From Silicimonas algicola (GTDB lineage Bacteria; Pseudomonadota; Alphaproteobacteria; Rhodobacterales; Rhodobacteraceae), in assembly GCF_003148765.1 (NCBI RefSeq), contig NZ_QGGV01000001.1, positions 490,001-554,000 on the forward strand: a stretch of DNA of 64,000 nt. The letters are read 5' to 3'. Below the pieces are notes generated by a model. The model saw nothing but the letters and a program-made list of their open reading frames with translations, did not search any database and had not been told where the DNA came from. The translations under genes and the position numbers were made by a program. Positions 47,278-55,523 of this stretch are shown piece after piece; the first letter of the stretch is position 1, and every line of letters begins with the position of its first letter.

Positions 47278-48821
47278 CGGTCGCGCAACTGACGCCGCAG
47301 GATCTTGCCCGAGGCGGTCTTGGGGATCGCATCGATGAAGGTCACCTCGGCAGGGATCTTGTAGGACACGAGACGCCCGTCGAGTGCCGCGCGGATGTCG
47401 TCCGGCGAGGCCTCGGAGCCAGGGGCGCGGACGACGAAGGCTACCGGCACCTCGCCCGCCTCGTCGTCGCGCTTGCCGAGGACGGCGCAGTCCGCCACGT
47501 CCGGCAGTTCGAGAAGCGCGGCTTCCACTTCGGCCGGGGCGACCTGGAAGCCCTTGTACTTGATGAGCTCCTTCAGGCGGTCGCGGATCCACAACTCGCC
47601 GTCGTTGTCGATCAGCCCCAGGTCGCCGGTGCGGAGCCAGCCATCCTCGGTGATCGTCTCGGCGGTGGCCTTGGGGTTGTTGTGGTAGCCTCTCATCACC
47701 TGCGGGCCGCGAATCCAGAGTTCTCCTTCCTCGTTCGGACCCCGGTCCTTCTGCGTCTCGGGATCGACGATGCGGCAGTCGGTCGAGGGCGCGGCGACGC
47801 CGGCCGCACCGGGCTTGGCGCCCTCGACGGCGGCGACGTGCGAAATGGGCGACAGCTCGGTCATGCCGTAGGCCTGCACACCCTGTGCGCCGATCCGGTC
47901 GCGGACGGCGTTCATCAGCGTCTCGTCCGCCGGGGCGGCGGCGGAGAAGACCCACTTCACGGAGGACAGGTCGTAGTCGTCGACCGTCGGGTGCTTGGCG
48001 AGAGCGATCGCGACGGGCGGAACGCCCCAGATGCGGGGGGTCCTGTACTCCTGCACCAGTTCGAGAAAGCGTTTGAGGTCGAAGCGAGGCAGGGTGACGA
48101 TGTTCGCGCCCCTTGCGAGGTAGACGTTCATCAGGAGCGTCTGGCCGTAGATGTGGAAGAACGGCAGGAAAGCCACCGTCCATTCGCCGGGCTGGACCGA
48201 CAGGCAGCCGAGCGACTGGTCGACGTTGGTGGAGATATTGCGGTGCGACAGCATCACGCCCTTGGGCAGCCCGGTGGTGCCCGAGGAATAGGGCAGGGCG
48301 ACGACGTGGGTGTCGAGGTCGACCTCGGCCTGCGCGGCGCGCGGCGCGCCCAGGAAGGCGTCGATCGGCGTCGCGCCCTCGGCTTCGGCGTCGCCCAGGG
48401 TGAGGATCCGGCGGATGCCGGTGCCCTTCGCGGCCTCCGTCGCGGTGGCGAGAAAGTCGGGGTGGACGACGAGAAGCGAGGCGCCGCTGTCGGTGAGTTG
48501 GTAGTTCAGTTCGCGCGCCGTGTAGGTCGGGTTCGCCGTGGTGACGGTGCCGCCGGCGAAGGCGGTGCCGTGGAAGACGACGGGGTAGTCGGGGTGGTTG
48601 GTCGACATGATGGCGACCGTTTCGCGTGCGAAACCGTTCTCTTCCAGCCCGCCGGCGAAGCGACGGATGCGATCCATGAGGGCGGAGGCGGTCAGGCTGC
48701 GACCCGTGACGCCACAGACGATCACCGTCTCGTCGGGGCGCGACTCGAGACCCTGGAACACGCGGTCGGTCACGGTCATGTCGCTTGGCGCGATGCGCGG
48801 ATAGCGGCTTTCGAAAATCAT
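47274..48821 (-). CDS. AMP-dependent acyl-CoA synthetase/ligase
   Basis: ANL-superfamily enzyme, 515 residues, resembling 4-coumarate:CoA ligases. The P-loop LPYSSGTTGLPKGVMLSHRN is near residue 175, then QAYGMTELSPISH, GWLRTGDLGLIDNDGELWI, the hinge DRLKELIKYKGFQVAP and the catalytic Lys in PKTASGKILRRQLR. Makes an acyl-adenylate, then acyl-CoA; the acid used is not readable from sequence. It is convergent with the GFA gene (four-base overlap of ends) and 42 bases from ogt. Confidence 0.9.
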   Translation of the reverse strand: MIFESRYPRIAPSDMTVTDRVFQGLESRPDETVIVCGVTGRSLTASALMDRIRRFAGGLEENGFARETVAIMSTNHPDYPVVFHGTAFAGGTVTTANPTYTARELNYQLTDSGASLLVVHPDFLATATEAAKGTGIRRILTLGDAEAEGATPIDAFLGAPRAAQAEVDLDTHVVALPYSSGTTGLPKGVMLSHRNISTNVDQSLGCLSVQPGEWTVAFLPFFHIYGQTLLMNVYLARGANIVTLPRFDLKRFLELVQEYRTPRIWGVPPVAIALAKHPTVDDYDLSSVKWVFSAAAPADETLMNAVRDRIGAQGVQAYGMTELSPISHVAAVEGAKPGAAGVAAPSTDCRIVDPETQKDRGPNEEGELWIRGPQVMRGYHNNPKATAETITEDGWLRTGDLGLIDNDGELWIRDRLKELIKYKGFQVAPAEVEAALLELPDVADCAVLGKRDDEAGEVPVAFVVRAPGSEASPDDIRAALDGRLVSYKIPAEVTFIDAIPKTASGKILRRQLRDR

Positions 48822-48863
48822 GGTGTCCTCCCCGACCCATCCTCGTCGGGAACCTTATCAAGT

Positions 48864-49316
48864 TCAGATCAGGAGGGAAGCGGCGCCTTCGAGCCGGAGG
48901 AGAGCGACCTTGGTTTCAATTCCGCCCGGAGCGGAGAAACCTCCGAGATTCCCGGTGCCTAGCACGCGGTGGCAGGGGATCAGGACGGGCAGGGGATTGG
49001 CGCCGCAGGCCTGTCCCGCCGCCTGCGGGCTGATGTTGAGATCGCGGGCGAGGTCGCCGTAGGTGCGGGTCTCGCCGAAGGGGATGGCGCGAAGGGCGTC
49101 GAGGAAGCGGACCTGCGAGGGCGAGACCTCAGGCGCGAGGGGCAGGTCGAAGGCGGTGAGGAAGCGGGCGAAGTAGGCGGCGAGCTGGCGTTCGGCCTCA
49201 TGCAGCAGGGGCGTGCCGTCCGAGCCGCCATCGCCCCAGGAGAGGGCAGTGAGGCAGTCGCCCTCTTGCGACAGGGCGAGCGGGCCGAAGGGGCTGGGAA
49301 CGGTTCGGGACGGCAT
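48864..49316 (-). CDS. ogt: methylated-DNA--protein-cysteine methyltransferase
   Basis: Removes alkyl groups from O6-guanine in a suicidal reaction. The 150-residue protein is short: an N-terminal domain of about 60 residues and the DNA-binding active-site domain with IPFGETRTYGDLARDLN, ANPLPVLIPCHRVLG (acceptor Cys in PCHR) and GGFSAPGGIETKVALLRLEG. The start MPSRTVPSPFG is chosen by homology; the frame is open much further upstream. It lies downstream of the DUF3253 gene. Confidence 0.93.
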   Translation of the reverse strand: MPSRTVPSPFGPLALSQEGDCLTALSWGDGGSDGTPLLHEAERQLAAYFARFLTAFDLPLAPEVSPSQVRFLDALRAIPFGETRTYGDLARDLNISPQAAGQACGANPLPVLIPCHRVLGTGNLGGFSAPGGIETKVALLRLEGAASLLI

Positions 49317-49426
49317 GGGCGAATGCTGCACCTGCGGGGCGGCGGGCGCAACGGGGCAAGAAAAGGGCGGTCTGCGAGGCGTCTGCAAGGTGTCGGCAAA
49401 GTGTATGGCACGTCGCAGGGCGGCGC

Positions 49427-49666
49427 TCAGGCGAGGGCGAGGCGGACGGGTCCCTTCGCGGCGAGGGGATCGACAGGCGCGCCGCCCTGCGTCGCGACGA
49501 GGGGGAGCGTGGCAGCGACACGGCGGACGTGGTCCATGAGCGGCCGCCAATCGTCCGACAGGCGACGCGCGGCTTCGGAGGGGCAGAAGGTCGCCTGCCT
49601 CCCCCGCTCGAGGGCGAGGGTCATCAGGGCTTCGGCGATACGGTCGTCGTCGGGCGGGCTGAACAT
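49427..49666 (-). CDS. DUF3253 small protein
   Basis: 79-residue protein with a helix-turn-helix-like core: RIAEALMTLALERGRQATFC, PSEAARRLSDDWRPLMDHVR, then RVAATLPLVATQGG. This matches the DUF3253 pattern. It may bind nucleic acid, but no function is known. It begins 72 bases from the divergent ArsR gene, so the shared 72-base region, including the ArsR operator, could also influence it. Confidence 0.82.
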   Translation of the reverse strand: MFSPPDDDRIAEALMTLALERGRQATFCPSEAARRLSDDWRPLMDHVRRVAATLPLVATQGGAPVDPLAAKGPVRLALA

Positions 49667-49694
49667 GCGCGTAAACCTAGACCGGAGTGGCGGA

Positions 49695-49722
49695 TTGACA
49701 TGCAGGTAAATACCTGCATATT
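49695..49722 (+). promoter_or_regulatory. promoter with embedded operator of the ArsR-type gene
   Basis: A consensus -35 box TTGACA (49695-49700) and a -10-like CATATT (49717-49722) are separated by 16 bases. That spacer is filled by the perfect inverted repeat ATGCAGGTA-AA-TACCTGCAT (49700-49719). A repressor dimer bound there would block RNA polymerase directly. Transcription would start near 49730, so the mRNA leader is only about 8-17 bases. Confidence 0.75.
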
Positions 49723-49737
49723 GAGATCTCAGAAACG

Positions 49738-50067
49738 ATGGAGCCGATGGACGACGACAAGGTCTTCAAGGCGCTGGGCGATCCGACGCGGCGGAAGTTG
49801 CTGGACCTGCTCTGCGAGACGAACGGGCAGACGCTGGGCGAGCTTTGCGGGCACCTCGACATGGCCCGTCAATCCGTCACCCAGCACCTGGGCCTTCTCG
49901 AGGAGGCCAGCCTCGTCACCACCGTCCGCCGCGGCCGTGAGAAGCTGCACTTCATCAACCCGGTGCCTCTGCACGAGGTCTACGAGCGCTGGGTCCGCAA
50001 GTTCGAGGTGCAGCGGCTGAGCCTGCTGCACGCCCTGAAACAGCATCTGGAGGAGGACGGGACATGA
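49738..50067 (+). CDS. ArsR/SmtB-family transcriptional repressor
   Basis: 109-residue winged-helix protein. It has KALGDPTRRKLLDLLCETNG, the recognition helix MARQSVTQHLGLLEEASLV and the wing VRRGREKLHFINP. The metal-binding Cys motif ELCVCDL is replaced by ELCGHLDM, so metal sensing is unlikely; this subgroup usually pairs with SRPBCC proteins. The start is ATG at 49738 or 49747. It overlaps the SRPBCC gene by ATGA, so the two are co-translated, and it should repress through the adjacent palindrome. Confidence 0.92.
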   Translation: MEPMDDDKVFKALGDPTRRKLLDLLCETNGQTLGELCGHLDMARQSVTQHLGLLEEASLVTTVRRGREKLHFINPVPLHEVYERWVRKFEVQRLSLLHALKQHLEEDGT

Positions 50068-50528
50068 CCGCCGCACAGACCGAATTCGTCTATGTCACCT
50101 ATATCCGCGCGACACCCGAGAAGGTGTTCGACGCCATCGTCAATCCCGCCGTGGCGCGGCTGTACTGGGGGCACGAGAACGTCTCGGACTGGACGCCGGG
50201 TGCGCGGTGGGAGCATGTCCGTGCGAACGACGCGCGCGCCGTCGAACTGGTGGGCGAGGTGCTGGAAATCGACGCACCGAAGCGGCTGGTGATGAGCTGG
50301 GCCAACGCCTCGCAGGAGGGCGATGCGGAGAAGACCAGCCGCGTCGCCTTCGACATCGAACCCTACGACGGCATGGTGCGGCTGACCGTGACGCACGACA
50401 GGCTGGAAGCGGGCGGCGGCATGTTCAACGGGATCTCGAAGGGATGGCCGATCGTGCTGTCCTCGATGAAGTCTTACCTTGAGAGCGGCGAGGCGATCGA
50501 CATCTTCGCCAAGCCGACGGCGGCGTGA
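50064..50528 (+). CDS. SRPBCC (AHSA1-like) ligand-binding protein
   Basis: 154-residue START/Bet v1-like protein, AHSA1 group. It has the N-terminal VYVTYIRATPEKVFDAIVNP, ARLYWGHENVSDW, and the C-terminal GMFNGISKGWPIVLSSMKSY helix, all typical. It probably binds a hydrophobic ligand; the ligand is unknown. The second gene of an ArsR-SRPBCC pair, a common two-gene module, followed 13 bases later by a GFA gene. Confidence 0.9.
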   Translation: MTAAQTEFVYVTYIRATPEKVFDAIVNPAVARLYWGHENVSDWTPGARWEHVRANDARAVELVGEVLEIDAPKRLVMSWANASQEGDAEKTSRVAFDIEPYDGMVRLTVTHDRLEAGGGMFNGISKGWPIVLSSMKSYLESGEAIDIFAKPTAA

Positions 50529-50541
50529 GGAGGTTGCCCGG

Positions 50542-50952
50542 ATGACCGACCACCGAACCGGAGGCTGCGCTTGCGGCGAGATCAGGTACGAGGCGAGGGG
50601 AGAGCCCGTGGCGCAGCTTCACTGCCAGTGCGCCCAGTGCCGCAAGCGAACCGGGACCGGGCATGGATCCTACCTTGCCTTCATGGGCGGGGTGACGGTG
50701 ACGGGAACGCCGAAGACGTTCCGCGAGATCGCCGACAGCGGGCGCGAGAAGGTGCAGAACTTCTGCGGGACCTGCGGGTCGCCCGTGTTCGTCACCGCTC
50801 CCGCGATGCCCGACCTGAAGGCGATCCATGCCGCGAGCCTGGACGATCCGGTGGCGTTCGCTCCGGCCTTCGTCACCTTCGCCTCGACGGCCCTGCCGTG
50901 GGACAGGATGGACGAGGGGCTGACGCAGTTTGCGGGGATGCCGCCGGGGTGA
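50542..50952 (+). CDS. GFA family zinc protein
   Basis: 136-residue GFA-family protein with all zinc motifs: GGCACGEIRYEARG, LHCQCAQCRKRTGTGHG and NFCGTCGSPVF. The tail has DRMDEGLTQFAG. The start ATG at 50542 follows AGGAGGTTGCCCGG; the spacing is acceptable. Third gene of the ArsR-SRPBCC-GFA run, probably sharing its repression. Its sequence is only distantly similar to the GFA protein at 46870. Substrate unknown; a role as a glutathione-dependent enzyme is not proven for the family. Confidence 0.9.
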   Translation: MTDHRTGGCACGEIRYEARGEPVAQLHCQCAQCRKRTGTGHGSYLAFMGGVTVTGTPKTFREIADSGREKVQNFCGTCGSPVFVTAPAMPDLKAIHAASLDDPVAFAPAFVTFASTALPWDRMDEGLTQFAGMPPG

Positions 50953-50956
50953 GGCG

Positions 50957-51325
50957 TCAGCCGACCTGCCGGGCGACGAACCATTGCGTGCCGTCGGGGG
51001 AGCGGAAGCCGCCCCGGCGGTCGCCGTCGCCCTTCTCGGACATCGGCTGGATCACCTCGGCCCCGGCGTCGAGCGCGCGGGCGAAGGCGGCGTCGGGGTC
51101 GGGGACGTAGAGATGCAGCATGGCGGGCGGACCCTCGGCCTCGCCCATCATCAGGACGGTGTCGCCGATGCGGCACTCGGCGTGCATGATGCCGCCGCCG
51201 TCGCGGGCCATGACGCGCAGGCGTGTCGCGTCGAAGACGCGCTCGGCGAAGGAGAGCACCGCCTCGGCGTCGGGGACGAGGAGGTAGGGGGCGAGGTCGG
51301 TGTAGCCGGCGGGTTTGTAGGTCAT
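50957..51325 (-). CDS. VOC family (glyoxalase/bleomycin resistance-like) protein
   Basis: 122-residue vicinal-oxygen-chelate fold protein of the PhnB-like type: YLLVPDAEAVLSFAERVF, IMHAECRIGDTVLMMGE, LHLYVPDPDAAFARALDAGA and GFRSPDGTQWFV. A GTG six bases upstream could add two residues. It is convergent with the GFA gene four bases away. Substrate unknown. Confidence 0.88.
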   Translation of the reverse strand: MTYKPAGYTDLAPYLLVPDAEAVLSFAERVFDATRLRVMARDGGGIMHAECRIGDTVLMMGEAEGPPAMLHLYVPDPDAAFARALDAGAEVIQPMSEKGDGDRRGGFRSPDGTQWFVARQVG

Positions 51326-51382
51326 GGCCACTTCTAGCAGGGTTCGGCGGAGAGGCGGTGGATTTCCGCCCCTCCGTCTTGG

Positions 51383-51715
51383 TCAGCCTCCGACCGGCTT
51401 GTAGGCGCCGCTGGCCTTGCCGGCCTTCTTCATGGCCTTCATCGCCTCTTTCGCGGTCATGAGCTTCGTCGTCGAACCGCCGGACATGACACCCGAGGCG
51501 CCGATGATGAGGGCGCCGGCCGCCATCGTCTCGTCGTCCGGGGCCTCGATCAGGGCGATGATGTCGTCCTGGCCGAAGCAGAAGAACAGGTTGTGGAGCT
51601 TTCCGCCAAGCGCCTCGATCAACTTCCGCGCGGCTGCCTCGCGGTCGTCGGGTTCCGCAACAAGGGATTTGATGGACGCCGTCGTGTAGCGCCCCGTGAA
51701 CATGTAGAACGGCAT
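51383..51715 (-). CDS. GYD-domain protein
   Basis: 110-residue small protein with the GYD-type ferredoxin-like fold: MPFYMFTGRYTTASIKSLVA, LGGKLHNLFFCFGQDDIIAL and IEAPDDETMAAGALIIGASG. The C-terminal tail is Lys/Ala-rich (AMKAMKKAGKASG). Function unknown; the family is often linked to small-molecule binding. It stands between ileS and the VOC gene on the same strand; good GGGAGGAA upstream. Confidence 0.85.
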   Translation of the reverse strand: MPFYMFTGRYTTASIKSLVAEPDDREAAARKLIEALGGKLHNLFFCFGQDDIIALIEAPDDETMAAGALIIGASGVMSGGSTTKLMTAKEAMKAMKKAGKASGAYKPVGG

Positions 51716-51835
51716 TCGAGTTCCTCCCTCGCCCGAGAGGCCGGGCGCAAGACGCGCTGACCCCGGGCAAAGGTCAACATATCATGCTTTTCTGCGGTTC
51801 AGTCGCGGATTTCGAAGGCCATCGTAAGACCCGGC

Positions 51836-54826
51836 TCAGTCCAGCGCCTCGTCGCAGCGGGCGCAGACGCCGGGGTGGGAATGCGTGCCGACGTCGGGGA
51901 GGATCTTCCAGCAGCGCTGGCACTTCTCGCCGTCGGCCAGCTCGAAGACCACGCCGATGCCGGGCGCGTCCGGCAGGCGGAAGGCTTCGGCGGGCGCAGG
52001 GTCGGCGGTAAGCGTGAGGTCCGAGGTGATGCAGAGGTCGTCGAAGGCGACGGTCTTGAGTGCTGCGAGGAGGCCCGCGTCCTCGACATGGACGACGGGG
52101 GCCGCTTCGAGCGAGGCGCCGATGACCTTGTCCTGGCGCTGGATCTCGAGTGCTGCCGTGACGACGCGGCGGGCGCGTCGGATGCCCTGCCACTTCTGCG
52201 CCAGCGCCTCGTCCCGCCAGTCTGCGGGCGTCTCGGGCATGTCCTGGAGGTGGACCGACGAGTCCTCGCCCGGGAAGCGGTCGAGCCAGACGTCCTCCAT
52301 CGTGAAGACGAGGACGGGGGCGAGCCAGGTGGTGAGGCGGTGGAACAGGAGGTCGAGGACCGTGCGCGCCGAGCGGCGGCGGAGCGAGTCGTCGGCGTCG
52401 CAGTAAAGCGCGTCCTTGCGGACGTCGAAGTAGAAGGACGACAGGTCGACGGTGGCGAAGTCGAAGACGGCGCGGAAGACGCCCTGGAAGTCGTAGGCCC
52501 TGTAGCCATCGCGGACGCGGGTGTCGAGTTCGGCCATGCGGTGCAGGACCCAGCGTTCAAGCTCGGGCATGTCGGCCGGATCGACGCGCTCGGCTTCGGA
52601 GAAGCCGGCGAGGTTGCCGAGGAGGAAACGCATGGTGTTGCGCAGGCGGCGATAGCTGTCGGCGACGCCCTTGAGGATCTCGGGCCCGATGCGCTGGTCG
52701 GCGGTGTAGTCGGTCTGGGCGACCCAGAGACGCAGGATGTCGGCGCCGTACTCCTTCACCACCTTCTCGGGGACGATGGTGTTGCCGAGCGACTTGGACA
52801 TCTTGTTGCCCTTCTCGTCCAGCGTGAAGCCGTGGGTGACGACGTTGCGGTAGGGCGCGCGGCCGAGCGTGCCGCAGGCCTGGAGCAGCGAGGAATGGAA
52901 CCAGCCTCGGTGCTGGTCGGTGCCCTCCATGTAGACGTCGGCGATGCCGTCCTCGGTGCCGTCGGGGCGGTCGCGCAGGACGAAGGCGTGAGTGGAGCCG
53001 GAGTCGAACCACACGTCGAGGACGTCGAAGACCTGGGTGTAGTCCTCGGGGTTGGCATCGTTCGCGAGGAAGCGTTCCTTGGCGCCCTCGGCGTACCAGC
53101 AATCGGCGCCCTCGGCCTCGAAGGCCTGTGCGATGCGGGCATTCACCGCCTCGTTGCGCAAGAGGTAGTCGGGATCGGTCGGCAGGGCGCCCTTCCGCGT
53201 GAAGCAGGTGAGCGGCACGCCCCAGGCGCGCTGGCGCGACAGCACCCAGTCGGGGCGGGCCTCGATCATCGAGTGCAGGCGGTTGCGGCCGGACTGGGGG
53301 GTGAACTTTACGAGAGTGTCGATGGAGGTCAGCGCGCGTTCGCGGATCGTGCTGCCGTATTCGCCCTGGCCGTCGTCGATGGGGCGGTCGATGGCGGCGA
53401 ACCATTGCGGCGTGTTACGGTAAATGACGGGAGCCTTCGAGCGCCAGGAGTGGGGGTAGCTGTGCTTGATGCGGCCGCGCGCGAGAAGGCCGCCGGTCTC
53501 GATCAGCTTGTCGATGACGGCCGCGTTCGCGTTGCCCTCCTTGCCCTTGTCGGAAAGGATCTTCGTGCCGCCGAAGAAAGGCAGGTCGGCACGGAAGGAA
53601 CCGTCGTCCATCACGTTGTAGGTGATGACCTGCTCCAGCATCCCGAGGTCGCGGTAGAGCTCGTATTCCTCCATCCCATGAGAGGGCGCGCAGTGGACGA
53701 AGCCGGTGCCTTCCTCGTCGGTGACGAAGGCGGCGGCGCGGAAGTCCCGCGCGTCGTCCCACTCGGCGTTCGCGCCTGCGGCCCCCGCGAAGGGATGATG
53801 CAGGGTCATGCCTTCGAGCTGCGCCGGGGTCACGTCGCGGACGCGGCGGTACATCGTGCCGTCGAGCCGCGCCTTCGCCATCACGTCGGCGGCGAGCTTG
53901 TCGGCGAGGATGAAGCGGTCGCCGACCTGCGCCCAGCATTCCTCGGGGCGGCCGGTGACCTCGTAGAGGCCGTAGGAGATGTCCTTGCCGAAGACGACGG
54001 CCTTGTTCGACGGGATCGTCCAGGGGGTCGTGGTCCAGATGACCACGTGGGCGCCCATGAAGTCGCGGGCGGCGTCCGCCTCGGCCTTGATGACGGCCTC
54101 GCGCGCCTCGGGCGTGTCCTCCTCGCCCGCCAGAACGATGTCGGGCAGCGCGAAATCGGTCACGCGGAACTTGACCCAGACGGTGAAGCTGTCCTTGTCG
54201 TGGTACTCGACCTCGGCCTCGGCAAGTGCTGTTTGCTCGACGGGCGACCACATCACGGGTTTCGAGCCCTGGTAGAGCGTGCCGTTCATCAGGAACTTCA
54301 TGAATTCCTCGGCGATCACGCGCTCGGCGTGGAAGTCCATCGTCAGGTAGGGATCGGCCCAGTTGCCGGTGATGCCGAGACGCTTGAACTCCTCGCGCTG
54401 GATGTCGACCCAGCCTTCGGCGAAGCGGCGGCATTCCTGGCGGAAATCGATGACGGGGACGTCGTCCTTGTCCTTGCCCTTCGCGCGGTATTCCTCCTCG
54501 ATCTTCCACTCGATGGGCAGGCCGTGGCAGTCCCAGCCGGGGACGTAGCGGGCGTCGAAGCCCATCATCTGGTGCGAGCGGACGATCATGTCCTTGATCG
54601 TCTTGTTCAGCGCGTGCCCGATGTGGAGGTGGCCGTTCGCGTAAGGCGGGCCGTCATGCAGGACGAAAGAGGGGCGGTCCGATTTTTCGCGCAGGCGGTC
54701 GTAGACGCCGATCTTCTCCCAATGCTCCAGCCAGCCGGGTTCGCGCGCAGGCAGTCCGGCGCGCATCGGGAAGTCGGTCTGAGGCAGGTTCAGGGTGTCT
54801 TTGTAGTCGGGCGTGTCGGCACACAT
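51836..54826 (-). CDS. ileS: isoleucyl-tRNA synthetase
   Basis: Charges tRNA-Ile and edits misactivated valine. The 996-residue class I synthetase has GPPYANGHLHIGHALNKTIK (HIGH) near residue 60, the editing domain (VIWTTTPWTIPSNKAVVFG), the KMSKS loop GNKMSKSLGN, and a C-terminal zinc finger (CQRCWKILPD; CARCDEAL). The IleS1-type C-terminal zinc domain is complete. No lspA follows, unlike in many bacteria. The 270-base upstream stretch to 55097 shows no further gene. Confidence 0.97.
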   Translation of the reverse strand: MCADTPDYKDTLNLPQTDFPMRAGLPAREPGWLEHWEKIGVYDRLREKSDRPSFVLHDGPPYANGHLHIGHALNKTIKDMIVRSHQMMGFDARYVPGWDCHGLPIEWKIEEEYRAKGKDKDDVPVIDFRQECRRFAEGWVDIQREEFKRLGITGNWADPYLTMDFHAERVIAEEFMKFLMNGTLYQGSKPVMWSPVEQTALAEAEVEYHDKDSFTVWVKFRVTDFALPDIVLAGEEDTPEAREAVIKAEADAARDFMGAHVVIWTTTPWTIPSNKAVVFGKDISYGLYEVTGRPEECWAQVGDRFILADKLAADVMAKARLDGTMYRRVRDVTPAQLEGMTLHHPFAGAAGANAEWDDARDFRAAAFVTDEEGTGFVHCAPSHGMEEYELYRDLGMLEQVITYNVMDDGSFRADLPFFGGTKILSDKGKEGNANAAVIDKLIETGGLLARGRIKHSYPHSWRSKAPVIYRNTPQWFAAIDRPIDDGQGEYGSTIRERALTSIDTLVKFTPQSGRNRLHSMIEARPDWVLSRQRAWGVPLTCFTRKGALPTDPDYLLRNEAVNARIAQAFEAEGADCWYAEGAKERFLANDANPEDYTQVFDVLDVWFDSGSTHAFVLRDRPDGTEDGIADVYMEGTDQHRGWFHSSLLQACGTLGRAPYRNVVTHGFTLDEKGNKMSKSLGNTIVPEKVVKEYGADILRLWVAQTDYTADQRIGPEILKGVADSYRRLRNTMRFLLGNLAGFSEAERVDPADMPELERWVLHRMAELDTRVRDGYRAYDFQGVFRAVFDFATVDLSSFYFDVRKDALYCDADDSLRRRSARTVLDLLFHRLTTWLAPVLVFTMEDVWLDRFPGEDSSVHLQDMPETPADWRDEALAQKWQGIRRARRVVTAALEIQRQDKVIGASLEAAPVVHVEDAGLLAALKTVAFDDLCITSDLTLTADPAPAEAFRLPDAPGIGVVFELADGEKCQRCWKILPDVGTHSHPGVCARCDEALD

Positions 54827-55097
54827 CGGACGTGTCCTCGGGAAGTGTTCGGGCTGTCTGCGAAGGGGTGGCGGAGAGTCTCGACGCCTGAAACCCGGCG
54901 GCTCATCGTGTCAGAGCGCCGGGCCCGTAATTCGAATGATGTTCGCGACATGGCTCATCTTGGCAGGGCTTATAGGACCGGGGGCAGGGCAGGACAAGGC
55001 GACATTGGGAGGGGAGCGGGGCGCAACTTCGCGGGCGCTCGTTTCGTGACTCCCCGCGAGGCCGCTTCTTCAGGGCCTCTGACCAACAGGAGGAACC

Positions 55098-55352
55098 ATG
55101 CGTCTTTTCATCACCGCACTCGCCGCGCTCGCTCTGGCCGGACCCGCCGCCGCGCTGCACGAGGATGGCAATTCGCCGGGCCAGATCGCCAAGGACAACC
55201 CGGACACCGTCGGTGACCGCAACGCCAACGGGCAGGCCAATGGCGGCGACTATTCTCCGGGCTTCTCGGCCAGCGTCGGCACCGACCGCGACGGCGACGG
55301 CCGGACGAACGGCAAGGACTATGCCCCGGGTCAGCACGACCACGACGAGTGA
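55098..55352 (+). CDS. small secreted protein with dockerin-like calcium loops
   Basis: 84-residue protein with a signal peptide (MRLFITALAALALAGPAAAL) and a mature part of about 64 residues. Two repeats are visible: GDRNANGQANGGDYSPG and TDRDGDGRTNGKDYAPG. The second matches the calcium-loop pattern DxDGDGxxNGxD of EF-hand/dockerin proteins. The end is rich in His and Asp (QHDHDE), which could bind metal. AGGAGGAACC precedes the ATG. A terminator follows, whose T-run was the target of the IS. Confidence 0.75.
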   Translation: MRLFITALAALALAGPAAALHEDGNSPGQIAKDNPDTVGDRNANGQANGGDYSPGFSASVGTDRDGDGRTNGKDYAPGQHDHDE

Positions 55353-55374
55353 CGGCATCGACAGTCGGGAGAAG

Positions 55375-55401
55375 CGGCGCCGTGCGGCGCCGTTTTCTTT
55401 T
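55375..55401 (+). terminator. rho-independent terminator, interrupted target of the IS element
   Basis: CGGCGCC (55375-55381) pairs with GGCGCCG (55386-55392) around GTGC, followed by TTTTCTTTT. The T-run is also the left copy of the target-site duplication of the IS1595-family element that begins at 55402. Confidence 0.75.
55394..55401 (+). repeat. left target-site duplication
   Basis: TTTCTTTT directly abuts the left inverted repeat; the right copy at 57191 is TTCCTTTT (7 of 8 match). An 8-base duplication is what IS1595-family transposases make. Confidence 0.65.
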
Positions 55402-55426
55402 GGAGGTGTCCGCAAAACGTGTTGGT
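55402..55426 (+). repeat. left terminal inverted repeat of the IS
   Basis: 25-base end that begins GGAGGTGTCCGCAAAACG. It matches the right end at 23 of 25 positions; differences are at positions 3 and 16. Confidence 0.85.
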
Positions 55427-55523
55427 CAGCTATGTGGACGAAGCTGCGGTTTGCGGTCGGGCGACATTGGTGATTATCTCCAAATAGGAACAGTTTTGCC
55501 CCCCCGCTTAAGGCAAATAAGTC

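Noticed and set aside
48864-49550. A 228-residue reading of ogt
   Set aside because: The extra 78 residues are Arg/Pro-rich shadow sequence overlapping the DUF3253 gene; the domain starts at 49316.
54813-55049. A 78-residue plus-strand frame upstream of the 84-residue secreted protein
   Set aside because: Composition is unlike a protein and it overlaps the ileS start and its promoter region; no ribosome site.
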